Shown piece by piece: positions 7,808 to 14,885 of a stretch of DNA of 37,880 bases (positions are counted from its first letter, which is position 1; the number at the start of each line of letters is the position of its first letter). Position numbers and translations under genes: made by a program. The DNA lies in the IMG/VR virus record IMGVR_UViG_3300046001_002141, positions 1 through 37,880 of that record; one strand, 5' to 3'. A model generated the notes under the pieces. The model saw only the letters and a program-made list of their open reading frames with translations, was not told the origin of the DNA and made no database searches. The stretch comes from a virus.

Positions 7808-8344
7808 ATGAGACTAAATGAAATAGTAATATCAGGCACAAGAAAATTAAATCTTTCAAGTATAAATCTTTTTAATCAAAAACCTATGAACACACAACTT
7901 ACAATTGAAGAAAAGAAAATGAGAAGAGGTAATGCAATGTATTCTTTTACTAAAGGCAAAGACCATTATCAAGTAATTGAACTCTTTGAAAAATATAGAT
8001 TGATTCACAATCTTAACAAAATACAACTAAGCAAACTTGCTGGATACTCAGGTGACCACTATAGTGGTATATCATCATTCAATTCAAGGTTTAGCAGAAA
8101 AGCATACTATAGCTATGTAGAAGCCATTAATAAGTTGAATGAAGAGAAAGAGGCTAATGAGAAAAAAGAGAGTGAGCCAAAGACCTTATATGCACCAACA
8201 CAACCATTACCAGTTTATAAACCAACACCAACACCATCGAACAATGTTGGATTGACTGAAGAGGTGTGCATCAACTTTCTCAAGGCTACTGGTAAGTATA
8301 AGATAAGCAAGTCAGAGGTAACTACTAACTGGGTTGAGTTATGA
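7808..8344 (+). CDS. Early protein with possible helix-turn-helix
   Basis: A 178-residue reading from ATG 7808, two bases after the previous stop. ATG 7887 (MNTQLTIEEKK) is a plausible alternative start, as it is preceded by AATCAAAAACCT, like other leaders here. Residues about 74-95 (NKIQLSKLAGYSGDHYSGI) could be a helix-turn-helix. A Pro/Thr-rich linker follows (APTQPLPVYKPTPTPSNN), then a small C-terminal domain. The stop overlaps the RecE-like start (ATGA). No family assigned; DNA binding is a guess. Confidence 0.55.
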   Translation: MRLNEIVISGTRKLNLSSINLFNQKPMNTQLTIEEKKMRRGNAMYSFTKGKDHYQVIELFEKYRLIHNLNKIQLSKLAGYSGDHYSGISSFNSRFSRKAYYSYVEAINKLNEEKEANEKKESEPKTLYAPTQPLPVYKPTPTPSNNVGLTEEVCINFLKATGKYKISKSEVTTNWVEL

Positions 8345-8958
8345 CAAGAGACCAATTCGTTTACTTTCCAGCCTTATCTTGCTCACGAATCAAGAAGCAC
8401 TATACTGGAGATATATCATATGCAAAAGCAGCACTTGAGTTAGGGGTAAGTCTTCATCATCAGTTGTTAGATTTGAACCCTGAACAGATGAACCTTGAGG
8501 CATACAATGTCCATAAGGCAATAGGTAACCATCCAGTAGCAAAGAGGATAATGAATGGTGCAATCAATGAACACCCAATGATTAAGGAAGTCCAAATTGG
8601 TAGACATACTATTGAAGGCAAAGCAATGTTCGATATCTACAACCAACAACTTAATGTGATTGCCGACATCAAGACCACATCTGCTAAGACCTTAGATGTA
8701 TTTGCAAGTGATATGGTTAAGCACTACAATCATATCCAAGCAGTATGGTATAGTCTTATTGCTGGTATTGACCCTAAGAACTTCTACTACATAGGAGTGA
8801 CTGCAAGAAGTAAGAAGACTAATAGTACATCTGATAGCATCTTAGTATATCGACATAATGATAATGAGATTGCAGATGCATACAAACTTATTACTGGTTA
8901 TCTTGACACGAACATCAATGAACTCAAATCACATTTTAATTCGTCTTATAAATCTTGA
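8341..8958 (+). CDS. RecE-like PD-(D/E)XK exonuclease
   Basis: A 205-residue nuclease of the PD-(D/E)XK superfamily, close to the exodeoxyribonuclease VIII/DUF3799 pattern. Visible residues: GKAMFDIY with D98, VIADIKTT with D109 and K111, and HIQAVWYSLIAG with Q133 and Y137. LHHQLLD near residues 39-45 is also typical. It would resect double-strand ends for annealing and possibly act with the SSB-like and coiled-coil proteins. It is about the length of single-domain phage members. Start at the ATGA overlap. Confidence 0.85.
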   Translation: MTRDQFVYFPALSCSRIKKHYTGDISYAKAALELGVSLHHQLLDLNPEQMNLEAYNVHKAIGNHPVAKRIMNGAINEHPMIKEVQIGRHTIEGKAMFDIYNQQLNVIADIKTTSAKTLDVFASDMVKHYNHIQAVWYSLIAGIDPKNFYYIGVTARSKKTNSTSDSILVYRHNDNEIADAYKLITGYLDTNINELKSHFNSSYKS

Positions 8959-8961
8959 AGT

Positions 8962-9213
8962 ATGAAAAGTAAATCAACAATTGAAAGTCTATTATTTATT
9001 CTCAGTAGTCATCAAAGATTAAATAGAGAATGTCCTGAAGTAATTGACATCATTGAAAACTATATCAATATTGAAAAGATGCATATTGCATCTGCTTGGA
9101 ATGATGGGTATTGGTTAGGTAAGAATGGTTTTATTCTTGAAAATTATAGCAATGGTAGTGAGTATTATGAACAGATATATAATGTAATCAATGAAGATAG
9201 TATCAAGGAGTAA
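8962..9213 (+). CDS. Small protein of the A..G..YY...Y family
   Basis: An 83-residue protein with the plan helix, then ASAWNDGYWLG, then NGSEYYEQIYN near the end. The same plan (…A…G…, …YY…Y) is found in three small proteins at 15088-15725, so it is probably a distant paralogue. Such proteins are common in Bacteroidetes phages, function unknown. It overlaps the zincin gene by 23 bases. Confidence 0.6.
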   Translation: MKSKSTIESLLFILSSHQRLNRECPEVIDIIENYINIEKMHIASAWNDGYWLGKNGFILENYSNGSEYYEQIYNVINEDSIKE

Positions 9214-9559
9214 TTATGATTTGTTGTTAAGTTATAATCCTTGTGAGATATTCACTTACTACAATGTAAATGAGATGCACGGATTGAATCTTAAAGACTG
9301 CAATAATCACAATAACACCCAGCAATCATCATACATTGCTGGGTGGTGTAATCTAATCCCAAAATCAGATAAGCATTATGTTTTTATCAATCTTAGCAGA
9401 TGCAATACTGATATTGAGACATTTGGATTAGTAATGCACGAACTGATGCATCTTAGTTTTGATTTGCATACAGATGAAGAAGAATTGATTACTTGGGCTG
9501 AGAATGAATCTTATCAAGTATTTGAACTAATAAAAAACTATAGAACTAATGAAGGCTGA
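9191..9559 (+). CDS. Predicted zinc metallopeptidase (HExxH)
   Basis: A 122-residue protein with the zincin motif VMHELMHLSFDL: H83, E84 and H87, followed by a Glu-rich segment (EEELITWAENES) that can give the third ligand. Size and motif placement resemble small ImmA/IrrE-like or M78-type domains; I cannot place it more exactly. No signal peptide, so it acts inside the cell, perhaps on a host regulator. It starts inside the preceding gene (23-base overlap) and overlaps the next by 11 bases. Confidence 0.7.
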   Translation: MKIVSRSNYDLLLSYNPCEIFTYYNVNEMHGLNLKDCNNHNNTQQSSYIAGWCNLIPKSDKHYVFINLSRCNTDIETFGLVMHELMHLSFDLHTDEEELITWAENESYQVFELIKNYRTNEG

Positions 9560-9986
9560 AATTATCCAACACATCGAATACCTGACTGATAAGTCAATGA
9601 GATTTAAAGAGATTGAAGAGAGATACACAATAGCAGTCAATAGATGGTTCTTGTGTGTTGGTGAGTTACCATCTTCACAGATTGCAAACTACCTTGACAT
9701 CAACCACAATAAGTTAACTTTGCTGATTCAGAAACAGATGTCTAAGATAACTGGTGTTGATATTAAAGACCAAGCACCAAAGGTTGAGGTCACCTATTCA
9801 CAAAAAGAGTTAGAAAGAATATACCCTAAGTCATACAGATTTGAATGGCAACCAGTATATGAACTGAACTACTATCTTTACCTTGCCAACAATTCAAGAA
9901 GTCAACTAATCCACAACTACAAACTTTTTCTAAATGAGTCAAGAAGCAGAGATATACAAGGTCATAGCAAGGTATCTAACCATTAA
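9549..9986 (+). CDS. Early protein, unknown
   Basis: A 145-residue helical protein (IEYLTDKSMRFKEIEERY, SSQIANYLDINHNKLTLLIQ) with a Tyr-rich C-terminal half. The segment SSQIANYLDINHNKL could be a helix-turn-helix, but the score by eye is weak. It sits between a zincin and a VRR-NUC nuclease, overlapping the latter by 53 bases, so the last 17 codons are read in two frames. No family recognised. Confidence 0.55.
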   Translation: MKAEIIQHIEYLTDKSMRFKEIEERYTIAVNRWFLCVGELPSSQIANYLDINHNKLTLLIQKQMSKITGVDIKDQAPKVEVTYSQKELERIYPKSYRFEWQPVYELNYYLYLANNSRSQLIHNYKLFLNESRSRDIQGHSKVSNH

Positions 9987-10317
9987 GTACCCTAAGTTAA
10001 TCTTTAGGTTTGATTTTGCTGCTGGACTCTACCTGAGTCCTTATATGGCAAATAAGCATAGGTCTCAAAATCCAATCAAGGGGTATCCTGATTTGTTCAT
10101 TGCATATCCTAAAGGTAACTTTGCTGGACTATTTATTGAGATAAAAACTGACAAGGCTAACCCATTTAAGAAGGATGGTTCACTCAAATCGAATGAGCAT
10201 TTAGAACGTCAAGCAGAGGTCTTAAAAGCATTAAATGAGGTAGGTTATGCTGCACTATTTTCTACTGGTGCAGATGAAACAATCAAGGTAATTGAGTCAT
10301 ATCTTAATCAAGAATAA
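9934..10317 (+). CDS. VRR-NUC domain nuclease
   Basis: A 127-residue, single-domain protein of the VRR-NUC branch of PD-(D/E)XK nucleases, which cut branched or flap DNA. Motif residues: GYPDLFIAYP with D53, LFIEIKTD with E69 and K71, and the Q93-containing helix (ERQAEVLKALNEVGYAALF). It closes the P1 operon and would process recombination or replication intermediates. Small phage members commonly have this length. The start at 9934 gives a 53-base overlap; no better start downstream keeps the first helix. Confidence 0.85.
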   Translation: MSQEAEIYKVIARYLTIKYPKLIFRFDFAAGLYLSPYMANKHRSQNPIKGYPDLFIAYPKGNFAGLFIEIKTDKANPFKKDGSLKSNEHLERQAEVLKALNEVGYAALFSTGADETIKVIESYLNQE

Positions 10318-10387
10318 AGAAAATGACAATGATTTATCAATTTGTAACAGACTGATTATAAGGCAAAAGCATTATCTTTTTAAAAAG

Positions 10388-10418
10388 GTATTGCACTATC
10401 AAAAATATATTAAGTTCG
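10388..10418 (+). promoter_or_regulatory. Promoter P2
   Basis: GTATTGC (10388-10394) with ATCAAAAATATAT downstream matches the -33 region of P1 and P3. The -7 box TAAGTTCG (10411-10418) has one mismatch to TAnnTTTG and the spacer is two bases shorter (17), so it may be weaker or activator-dependent. Confidence 0.55.
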
Positions 10419-10476
10419 TTAAATCGTCTCTTTAGTGCCTTAAAATTGATTTGATAAAAACAAGTAGTAAGTAAAA

Positions 10477-10484
10477 TAATTTTG
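10477..10484 (+). promoter_or_regulatory. Second -7 box before the structured leader
   Basis: TAATTTTG fits TAnnTTTG exactly. A start about seven bases downstream (near 10491) would put hairpin 1 of the leader at the very 5' end of the RNA. No good -33 TTTG at the standard distance. Confidence 0.4.
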
Positions 10485-10495
10485 TAAATTAGCAC

Positions 10496-10606
10496 CATTC
10501 AGAGGTAGTATCCTGAATGTATTGTAAAACTTTTCACCCTATGGTGACTGAGAGACTAAGAGTAAAATCAAGGTCGATACTACCTCAGTCCTCATAGGGT
10601 ATTTTT
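10496..10606 (+). ncRNA. Structured leader RNA / candidate attenuator
   Basis: Four helices can be drawn. Hairpin 1: CATTCAG (10496-10502) / CTGAATG (10513-10519), ten-base loop. Hairpin 2: TCACC (10534-10538) / GGTGA (10543-10547). Long-range helix 1: GAGGTAGTATC (10502-10512) / GATACTACCTC (10576-10586), 11 perfect pairs. Long-range helix 2: ACCCTATG (10536-10543) / CATAGGGT (10593-10600) extended by GACTGAG (10546-10552) / CTCAGTC (10584-10590). The loops of hairpins 1 and 2 lie in the 5' arms of the long helices, so the folds exclude each other. Helix 2 is followed by ATTTTTATTGTT directly before the start codon at 10613, like a terminator. Confidence 0.7.
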
Positions 10607-10612
10607 ATTGTT

Positions 10613-11245
10613 ATGAATAGCAGAGATACTTGCATCTTTTATCGGTCAATGTTTGAATCAATAAAAGAACTACCTAAAGAGAATCAGGCTGAGTTATACA
10701 ATGCCATCTTTGAATACTCATTAGACTTTGTTGAGCCTACATTAAGTGGTCTATCATTAACCATATGGAGACTCATAAGACCAGTATTAGAGAAAGGTAA
10801 TACTAACTATATCAATGGAAGTAGACCAAAGACAAAGCAAACAATAAGCGAATCAGAAGCGAAAGTGAAGCGAATTGAAAGCGAAGTAGAAGCCTATAAG
10901 GATAAGGATAAGGATAAGGATGAAGATAATGATAAGGATAAAGTTATTAGTGCTAAAGCACCATCATTCAAGTCTTATACTCATCAAGACCTAATCAATC
11001 AGATGAAGCCATTAATAGAGAAGTATGGTAAGGATACTTGTAATGCATTCTATTCTTATTGGAGTGAGCCATTAGCCAATGGTAAGATGAGATTGACTAA
11101 TGAGAAGGCTTGGGATACGATGAGAAGACTATCTACTTGGAAACAGAGAGAGAAACAACCTAATAACACTTTTGTCAAACAAGCACCAGTAGTCTTCAAT
11201 CGTTCATCTCAAGGTCAGAAGTATGTAGGTGACGATGTGATTTAA
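10613..11245 (+). CDS. DUF6291-type replication-associated protein
   Basis: A 210-residue protein. Residues 3-65 (CIFYRSMFESIKELPKENQAE, YNAIFEYSLDF, LSGLSLTIWRLIRPVLEKGN) match the DUF6291 pattern seen in Bacteroidetes mobile DNA. A low-complexity Lys-Asp linker (about 96-110) follows. The C-terminal part (LIEKYGKDTCNAFYSYWSEP, RLTNEKAWDTMRRLSTWKQRE) resembles the ends of phage replication initiators or helicase loaders. DnaB helicase lies 0.9 kb downstream, which supports a loader role. It is preceded by the structured leader, so its expression is probably controlled there. Confidence 0.7.
   Translation: MNSRDTCIFYRSMFESIKELPKENQAELYNAIFEYSLDFVEPTLSGLSLTIWRLIRPVLEKGNTNYINGSRPKTKQTISESEAKVKRIESEVEAYKDKDKDKDEDNDKDKVISAKAPSFKSYTHQDLINQMKPLIEKYGKDTCNAFYSYWSEPLANGKMRLTNEKAWDTMRRLSTWKQREKQPNNTFVKQAPVVFNRSSQGQKYVGDDVI
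10898..10943 (+). repeat. AAGGAT hexamer microsatellite
   Basis: Imperfect tandem copies of AAGGAT, encoding the KDKDKD linker of the DUF6291 protein. Slippage here would change linker length by two residues per unit and keep the frame. Confidence 0.75.
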
Positions 11246-11247
11246 GA

Positions 11248-11282
11248 TTGTACGTACAGAAATTTAAAATCAATACGTACAA
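11248..11282. promoter_or_regulatory. Operator-like inverted repeat TTGTACGTA / TACGTACAA
   Basis: Perfect 9-base inverted repeat, 11248-11256 and 11274-11282, with 17 bases between. Each arm also contains the palindrome TACGTA. It lies just upstream of the -33 region of P3. Centre-to-centre distance is 26 bases, about 2.5 DNA turns, compatible with two bound dimers on one side. A hairpin terminator is less likely because A follows on the + strand. Confidence 0.45.
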
Positions 11283-11308
11283 AAAATAATTTAAAATAAT
11301 TTATAAAC

Positions 11309-11341
11309 GTATTGCGTAATCAAATAATAGTTTTACATTTG
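11309..11341 (+). promoter_or_regulatory. Promoter P3
   Basis: GTATTGC (11309-11315) and TACATTTG (11334-11341), same 19-base spacing as P1, and identical ATAGTTTTACATTTGC block. It drives the replication and methylation genes. Confidence 0.75.
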
Positions 11342-11390
11342 CTCATCAATCAGTCACACATTTTTTTACTTACTTTCTAAATCAAACATT

Positions 11391-11867
11391 ATGACATCTC
11401 AAAAAAATTTAGTCAACGAACTTTTTACTAATGCTAATAGAGAAGAGCAAGGTGACAATCGTAGTTACTTTGTTAAGGCACTTAACAAGATTATTGCTGA
11501 TGGATTTATTACTATTAGCATTCAAGAGAAGGGTCGTATTTGGACTAATCCTAAACATAAAGATTCAAAGGGTAACCTTAAAAAATTTGACGTTGAGATT
11601 AAAGGATATGGTTTTACTCTTAGAGCATATTTAGGCTCTGATTTTGATGCTAAAGATGTCTTGCAAGAAGTTGGTACTTTTATTCAAAATCCATCAGTAT
11701 CTGAAAAACATATTAAATCATTTGCTATTTCATCTTTAGAAGAGTGCGAATGTGAAAGATGTAATGGTAAAGGATTCATTCCACAATTTAACTACTATTG
11801 TGGTGGTATCTGCTTTGAATGTTATGGTTCAAAGTATTCAGTTAAAAAAGTCACATTAGCAGTTTAA
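11391..11867 (+). CDS. Zinc-ribbon protein, first gene after P3
   Basis: A 158-residue protein. The first 110 residues hold an alpha/beta domain (FVKALNKIIADGFITISIQ, GYGFTLRAYLGSDFDAKDV). The end has a DnaJ-like zinc site CERCNGKGFI followed by CGGICFECYGSKY, that is two CxxC pairs about 20 residues apart. It may bind DNA, RNA or a protein partner. The stop is followed by a hairpin (11876-11894). No family recognised beyond the zinc ribbon. Confidence 0.65.
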   Translation: MTSQKNLVNELFTNANREEQGDNRSYFVKALNKIIADGFITISIQEKGRIWTNPKHKDSKGNLKKFDVEIKGYGFTLRAYLGSDFDAKDVLQEVGTFIQNPSVSEKHIKSFAISSLEECECERCNGKGFIPQFNYYCGGICFECYGSKYSVKKVTLAV

Positions 11868-11875
11868 TCAATCAA

Positions 11876-11894
11876 GGGTGGCTAACAACCACCC
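11876..11894 (+). terminator. Intergenic hairpin GGGTGG/CCACCC
   Basis: Perfect 6-bp stem (11876-11881 with 11889-11894), seven-base loop, followed by ATTTTACTC. Preceded by TAATCAATCAA, as for the hairpins at 6023 and 7121. A partial terminator is likely, allowing read-through to the helicase. Confidence 0.5.
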
Positions 11895-11922
11895 ATTTTA
11901 CTCAATTAATAAATCAATAACT

Positions 11923-12168
11923 ATGAAAGCAAGAAAATTTGAAAACGTACAACTTAACGATGTTATCATATTTCAAGATGGTGACAAAAGAATATTAGGT
12001 GTTGTTACTAATGTTTTAGATAATAAGTTTGTTGTTAGGGCGCATAGAAGTTATGTGAAACAAAATAATGTTATGGCATACCATTACCTATTTTATAGTT
12101 TTTTCAAGACTGGTACTAAGACAAGTTCAAGATATACTTATGGCAATGCCATAGAAATTAATGCATAA
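11923..12168 (+). CDS. Small protein before the helicase, unknown
   Basis: An 81-residue basic, beta-rich protein (VQLNDVIIFQDGDKRILGVV, NKFVVRAHRSYV). I take ATG 11923, because the longer GTG reading from 11878 would begin inside the hairpin. The pattern looks like a small SH3-like or KOW-type barrel, but this is weak. It ends 4 bases before the DnaB start. Confidence 0.55.
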   Translation: MKARKFENVQLNDVIIFQDGDKRILGVVTNVLDNKFVVRAHRSYVKQNNVMAYHYLFYSFFKTGTKTSSRYTYGNAIEINA

Positions 12169-12171
12169 CCA

Positions 12172-13560
12172 ATGACTAATCCACAACAAGCACTCATAGG
12201 CATACTGATGACTGGTGAGACCCACCAAGAACTAATGCCTCAATTAGGTGAGCATCTCTTCAATGAGGTGCTTACCTCACGATGTTACCAAGTAATCAAG
12301 AAAGTAATTGACAAAGGTCTTACACCTAACCTTGTCAACTTCTTTATGACTGCCAATGAAGTTGATAAGTTCACTCCTAAAGAAACATCTGAGATTGTGA
12401 TGTGGTCAAACAACTTGACCTACAATGAGCCAGTCAATGAATACATTGCCATACTAAAGGATGAACACATCAAGAGGTCAATAGCATCAATCGTAACTGA
12501 GCAATCATTAGGTCTAAGTAATACTGATGGATTCACAACTGCTACATCAATCATTAAGTCATTGACCAGCCTACTTGATACTGGAAGCAATTCAGATAAC
12601 ATCATTGACCTATCACAATTGACTAACGATGAACGTGAGGCATACTACAGAAGAGCAGCCTTAACTCAATCAGGTAAGACTACTGGACTTGAGACTGGAC
12701 TCAATGCACTCAATAAGTTTACTGGTGGATTCCATCCTGAGTTCATCATCATAGCTGGTAGACCAAGTATGGGTAAGACTGCACTTGCACTATTTCACGG
12801 AATGAAGAGTGGTGAGGCTGGTATCTATTTCAATCTTGAGATGAACAAGAGTCAACTATGTCAGAGGCTAATACTTCAAGAGGCTGGTGATTCAATCCAC
12901 TCATCAAGACTTAGAGATGGTAACCTTAGTCAATCTGAACTCCATTCATTTGAAAAAACGATAGGCAGCATTGAGAAAGCACCATTCTTGATTTACGATA
13001 AGGCAAGGTGTGGAGTCCACGAGGCAATAAGGGTAATGAAGAAAGAACATCGTAAAGGCAGATGTAAGTGGGCAATCATTGACTACTTACAACTAATGAC
13101 CATAGAAGGCTTTAAAGGAGGTAATCGTGAAGCAGAGGTAGCTGAGATAAGTAGAACTCTAAAAGCAGCACAGAAAGAGTTAGGCATACCAATTATAGCA
13201 CTTGCTCAGTTGAGCAGAGAAGTTGAAAAGAGACCTGACAAGAAACCAATCTTATCTGATTTACGTGAGTCGGGTTCACTTGAGCAAGATGCTGACTCAG
13301 TTGCTTTTGTATGGAGACCATCATACTATGGATTGAGTGATGAAAATGATACACCATACACTAATCACATCTTCTACCTATTTGAAAAACATAGGCAAGG
13401 TGCTACTGGTGTGGTTGAGTTTAGGCATTCACCTAATATGACTAACTTTACTGATGTAGTTACCCACGATGTAGGTAGTACATTTCTTCAACCACTAAAA
13501 GACCTAAGACACTATGCAGACAATGATTGGAATAAAGACACAGAGCATACTCCATTCTGA
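12172..13560 (+). CDS. dnaB: Replicative DNA helicase, DnaB family
   Basis: A 462-residue hexameric helicase that unwinds DNA at the fork. N-terminal DnaB domain (about 1-110), linker, then the RecA-type ATPase: Walker A GRPSMGKT (196-203), Walker B WAIIDYLQLM (300-309), LAQLSREVEKR (345-354) and DLRESGSLEQDADSV (363-377) with the expected arginine and glutamine positions. Length is the usual for the family. With no DNA polymerase or primase seen in the window, the phage probably borrows those from the host. The DUF6291 protein could load it. Its end overlaps the next ORF by 47 bases. Confidence 0.95.
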   Translation: MTNPQQALIGILMTGETHQELMPQLGEHLFNEVLTSRCYQVIKKVIDKGLTPNLVNFFMTANEVDKFTPKETSEIVMWSNNLTYNEPVNEYIAILKDEHIKRSIASIVTEQSLGLSNTDGFTTATSIIKSLTSLLDTGSNSDNIIDLSQLTNDEREAYYRRAALTQSGKTTGLETGLNALNKFTGGFHPEFIIIAGRPSMGKTALALFHGMKSGEAGIYFNLEMNKSQLCQRLILQEAGDSIHSSRLRDGNLSQSELHSFEKTIGSIEKAPFLIYDKARCGVHEAIRVMKKEHRKGRCKWAIIDYLQLMTIEGFKGGNREAEVAEISRTLKAAQKELGIPIIALAQLSREVEKRPDKKPILSDLRESGSLEQDADSVAFVWRPSYYGLSDENDTPYTNHIFYLFEKHRQGATGVVEFRHSPNMTNFTDVVTHDVGSTFLQPLKDLRHYADNDWNKDTEHTPF

Positions 13561-13786
13561 GTATACCAACTACCTCAACAAGCATCATACAGAGCCTTTT
13601 GTTATGTTGGATGAGATGAATTTAACTTATGACCAGTTTGAGATGTTATTCAATAACTCTTACCCATTTCGCCAAATGTGGTCTCTTGAATGTGATTTGA
13701 CATACTATGAGATAAGAAGTGGTAAATGTGAATTTGCTAAAGTGGTACACGGCAAGATATTTTGTAACAATAAACAATGTAAATAA
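13514..13786 (+). CDS. Small unknown protein between helicase and methyltransferase
   Basis: A 90-residue reading from ATG 13514, overlapping the helicase end by 47 bases; ATG 13523 or 13604 are alternatives. The body (NLTYDQFEMLFNNSYPFRQMW) is acidic and aromatic and the end has CEFAKVVHGKIFCNNKQC, with several cysteines. The stop overlaps the methyltransferase ATG by one base (TAATG), so the two are coupled. No family recognised. Confidence 0.5.
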   Translation: MQTMIGIKTQSILHSEYTNYLNKHHTEPFVMLDEMNLTYDQFEMLFNNSYPFRQMWSLECDLTYYEIRSGKCEFAKVVHGKIFCNNKQCK

Positions 13787-14859
13787 TGATAAAAGTAGGT
13801 AGTGATTTCTCAGGAGTAGGTGCATTTAATCAAGCATTGATAAGATTAGGAATTGAATTTGAAGAGATATATGCTTGTGATATGGATAAGTATGCACGAC
13901 AGACATACATTCACAACTATGGTGAACCAAAATATTATCCATCAAACGTCTATGATAGATTAATACCAACAGAATCACTTGATATCTATATGACATCACC
14001 ACCTTGCCAATCATTCAGTATGGCTGGTAAGAGATTAGGCAAAGATGATAAGAGGGGTATTTTATTTTTTAACTCACTTGAATTCATCCAGCAAAACAAA
14101 CCACGATACTTTATATTTGAGAATGTAAAAGGTTTGCTTTCAGATGATGGTGGAAAGACATTTAGCGAATGGATTAACCTACTTGGTGGTAAGTCAGTCA
14201 ATGGTAATCAAATTCTATTTCCTTATGATGAATCTGTACCATATCACTTATACTGGGATGTTCTTAATGCTAAAGAACACGGAGTTCCACAGAATCGTGA
14301 GAGAGTATTCTTAGTTGGTATTCGTGATGATTCAGATAATGCATTTAGATTTCCAATTGAAGAACATCTGACTAAAAGATTGAAAGATGTACTTGAAGAT
14401 AACATAGATGAAAAGTATTATATAAGTGAAAAAATGGTAGAAACATTTAATGTTCACAAAGAAAGACATACACAAAAAGGCACTGGTTTTATATTTACTA
14501 CAAAAGATAAAAATGATATAGCAAATTGTTTAAGAGCATCTGCATCTATTTGCCCAACAGATAATGTTTTACTACAAGTAGATTGTAAATATACATATCA
14601 TACTTGTGGAAATTCTAAATATGGTATCTGTGAATCATGTGATGAAGGTAGTAATTATGAATATTTACAAAATGAAAATGATAAATCATTCTATAGAAGA
14701 TTAACACCTCGTGAGTGCTTTAGACTTATGGACTTTCCTGATTCATTCACTTGGACTTGTTCAGATAGTCAAGCATTTAAACAAGCTGGTAATTCAATTG
14801 TAGTCAATGTTCTTTATAAGATACTAAAGAATTTAAACCTATCAATAAGTACAACGTAA
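13786..14859 (+). CDS. DNA (cytosine-5) methyltransferase
   Basis: A 357-residue Dcm-type enzyme that methylates C5 of cytosine in a sequence context that cannot be read from the sequence. Motif I DFSGVGAFNQAL (7-18), motif IV SPPCQSFSMAG with catalytic C74, motif VI FENVKGLL (111-118), motif VIII QNRERVFLVGIR (169-180), motif IX LTPRECFRLMDFP (306-318) and motif X QAGNSIVVNVLYKIL (333-347). The target-recognition part (about 215-300) is more AT-rich in DNA than the flanks and carries an unusual Cys cluster (CGNSKYGICESC). No partner restriction enzyme was found, so it is probably an orphan protecting phage DNA or marking it. Confidence 0.94.
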   Translation: MIKVGSDFSGVGAFNQALIRLGIEFEEIYACDMDKYARQTYIHNYGEPKYYPSNVYDRLIPTESLDIYMTSPPCQSFSMAGKRLGKDDKRGILFFNSLEFIQQNKPRYFIFENVKGLLSDDGGKTFSEWINLLGGKSVNGNQILFPYDESVPYHLYWDVLNAKEHGVPQNRERVFLVGIRDDSDNAFRFPIEEHLTKRLKDVLEDNIDEKYYISEKMVETFNVHKERHTQKGTGFIFTTKDKNDIANCLRASASICPTDNVLLQVDCKYTYHTCGNSKYGICESCDEGSNYEYLQNENDKSFYRRLTPRECFRLMDFPDSFTWTCSDSQAFKQAGNSIVVNVLYKILKNLNLSISTT

Positions 14860-14871
14860 TCATATAATCAC

Positions 14872-14879
14872 TATATTTG
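14872..14879 (+). promoter_or_regulatory. Possible -7 promoter box
   Basis: TATATTTG fits TAnnTTTG and lies seven bases before the ATG at 14886, which would give an almost leaderless mRNA. No clear -33 element. Confidence 0.3.
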
Positions 14880-14885
14880 TTGACT

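Larger units (their letters stand above)
10318..10612 (+). promoter_or_regulatory. Non-coding control region with P2 and a structured leader
   Basis: About 295 bases without an ORF. It holds promoter P2 (10388-10418), a second TAnnTTTG box (10477-10484), an inverted repeat TAAGGCA/TGCCTTA around 10360-10442 and the structured RNA at 10496-10606, ending at the ATG of the DUF6291 gene. Confidence 0.7.
11246..11390 (+). promoter_or_regulatory. Intergenic region with operator-like palindrome and P3
   Basis: About 145 bases with no ORF. It contains an inverted repeat (11248-11282), an A/T-rich stretch, promoter P3 (11309-11341) and a leader whose sequence resembles the P1 leader (CATCAATCA, TTACTTACT and CTAAATCAAACA). 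Confidence 0.6.

Noticed and set aside
10496-10606. tRNA or tmRNA
   Set aside because: No cloverleaf, TTC arm or CCA end; pairing is long-range and pseudoknot-like.
10898-10943. CRISPR-like repeats
   Set aside because: Six-base units without spacers inside a coding linker; a simple microsatellite.
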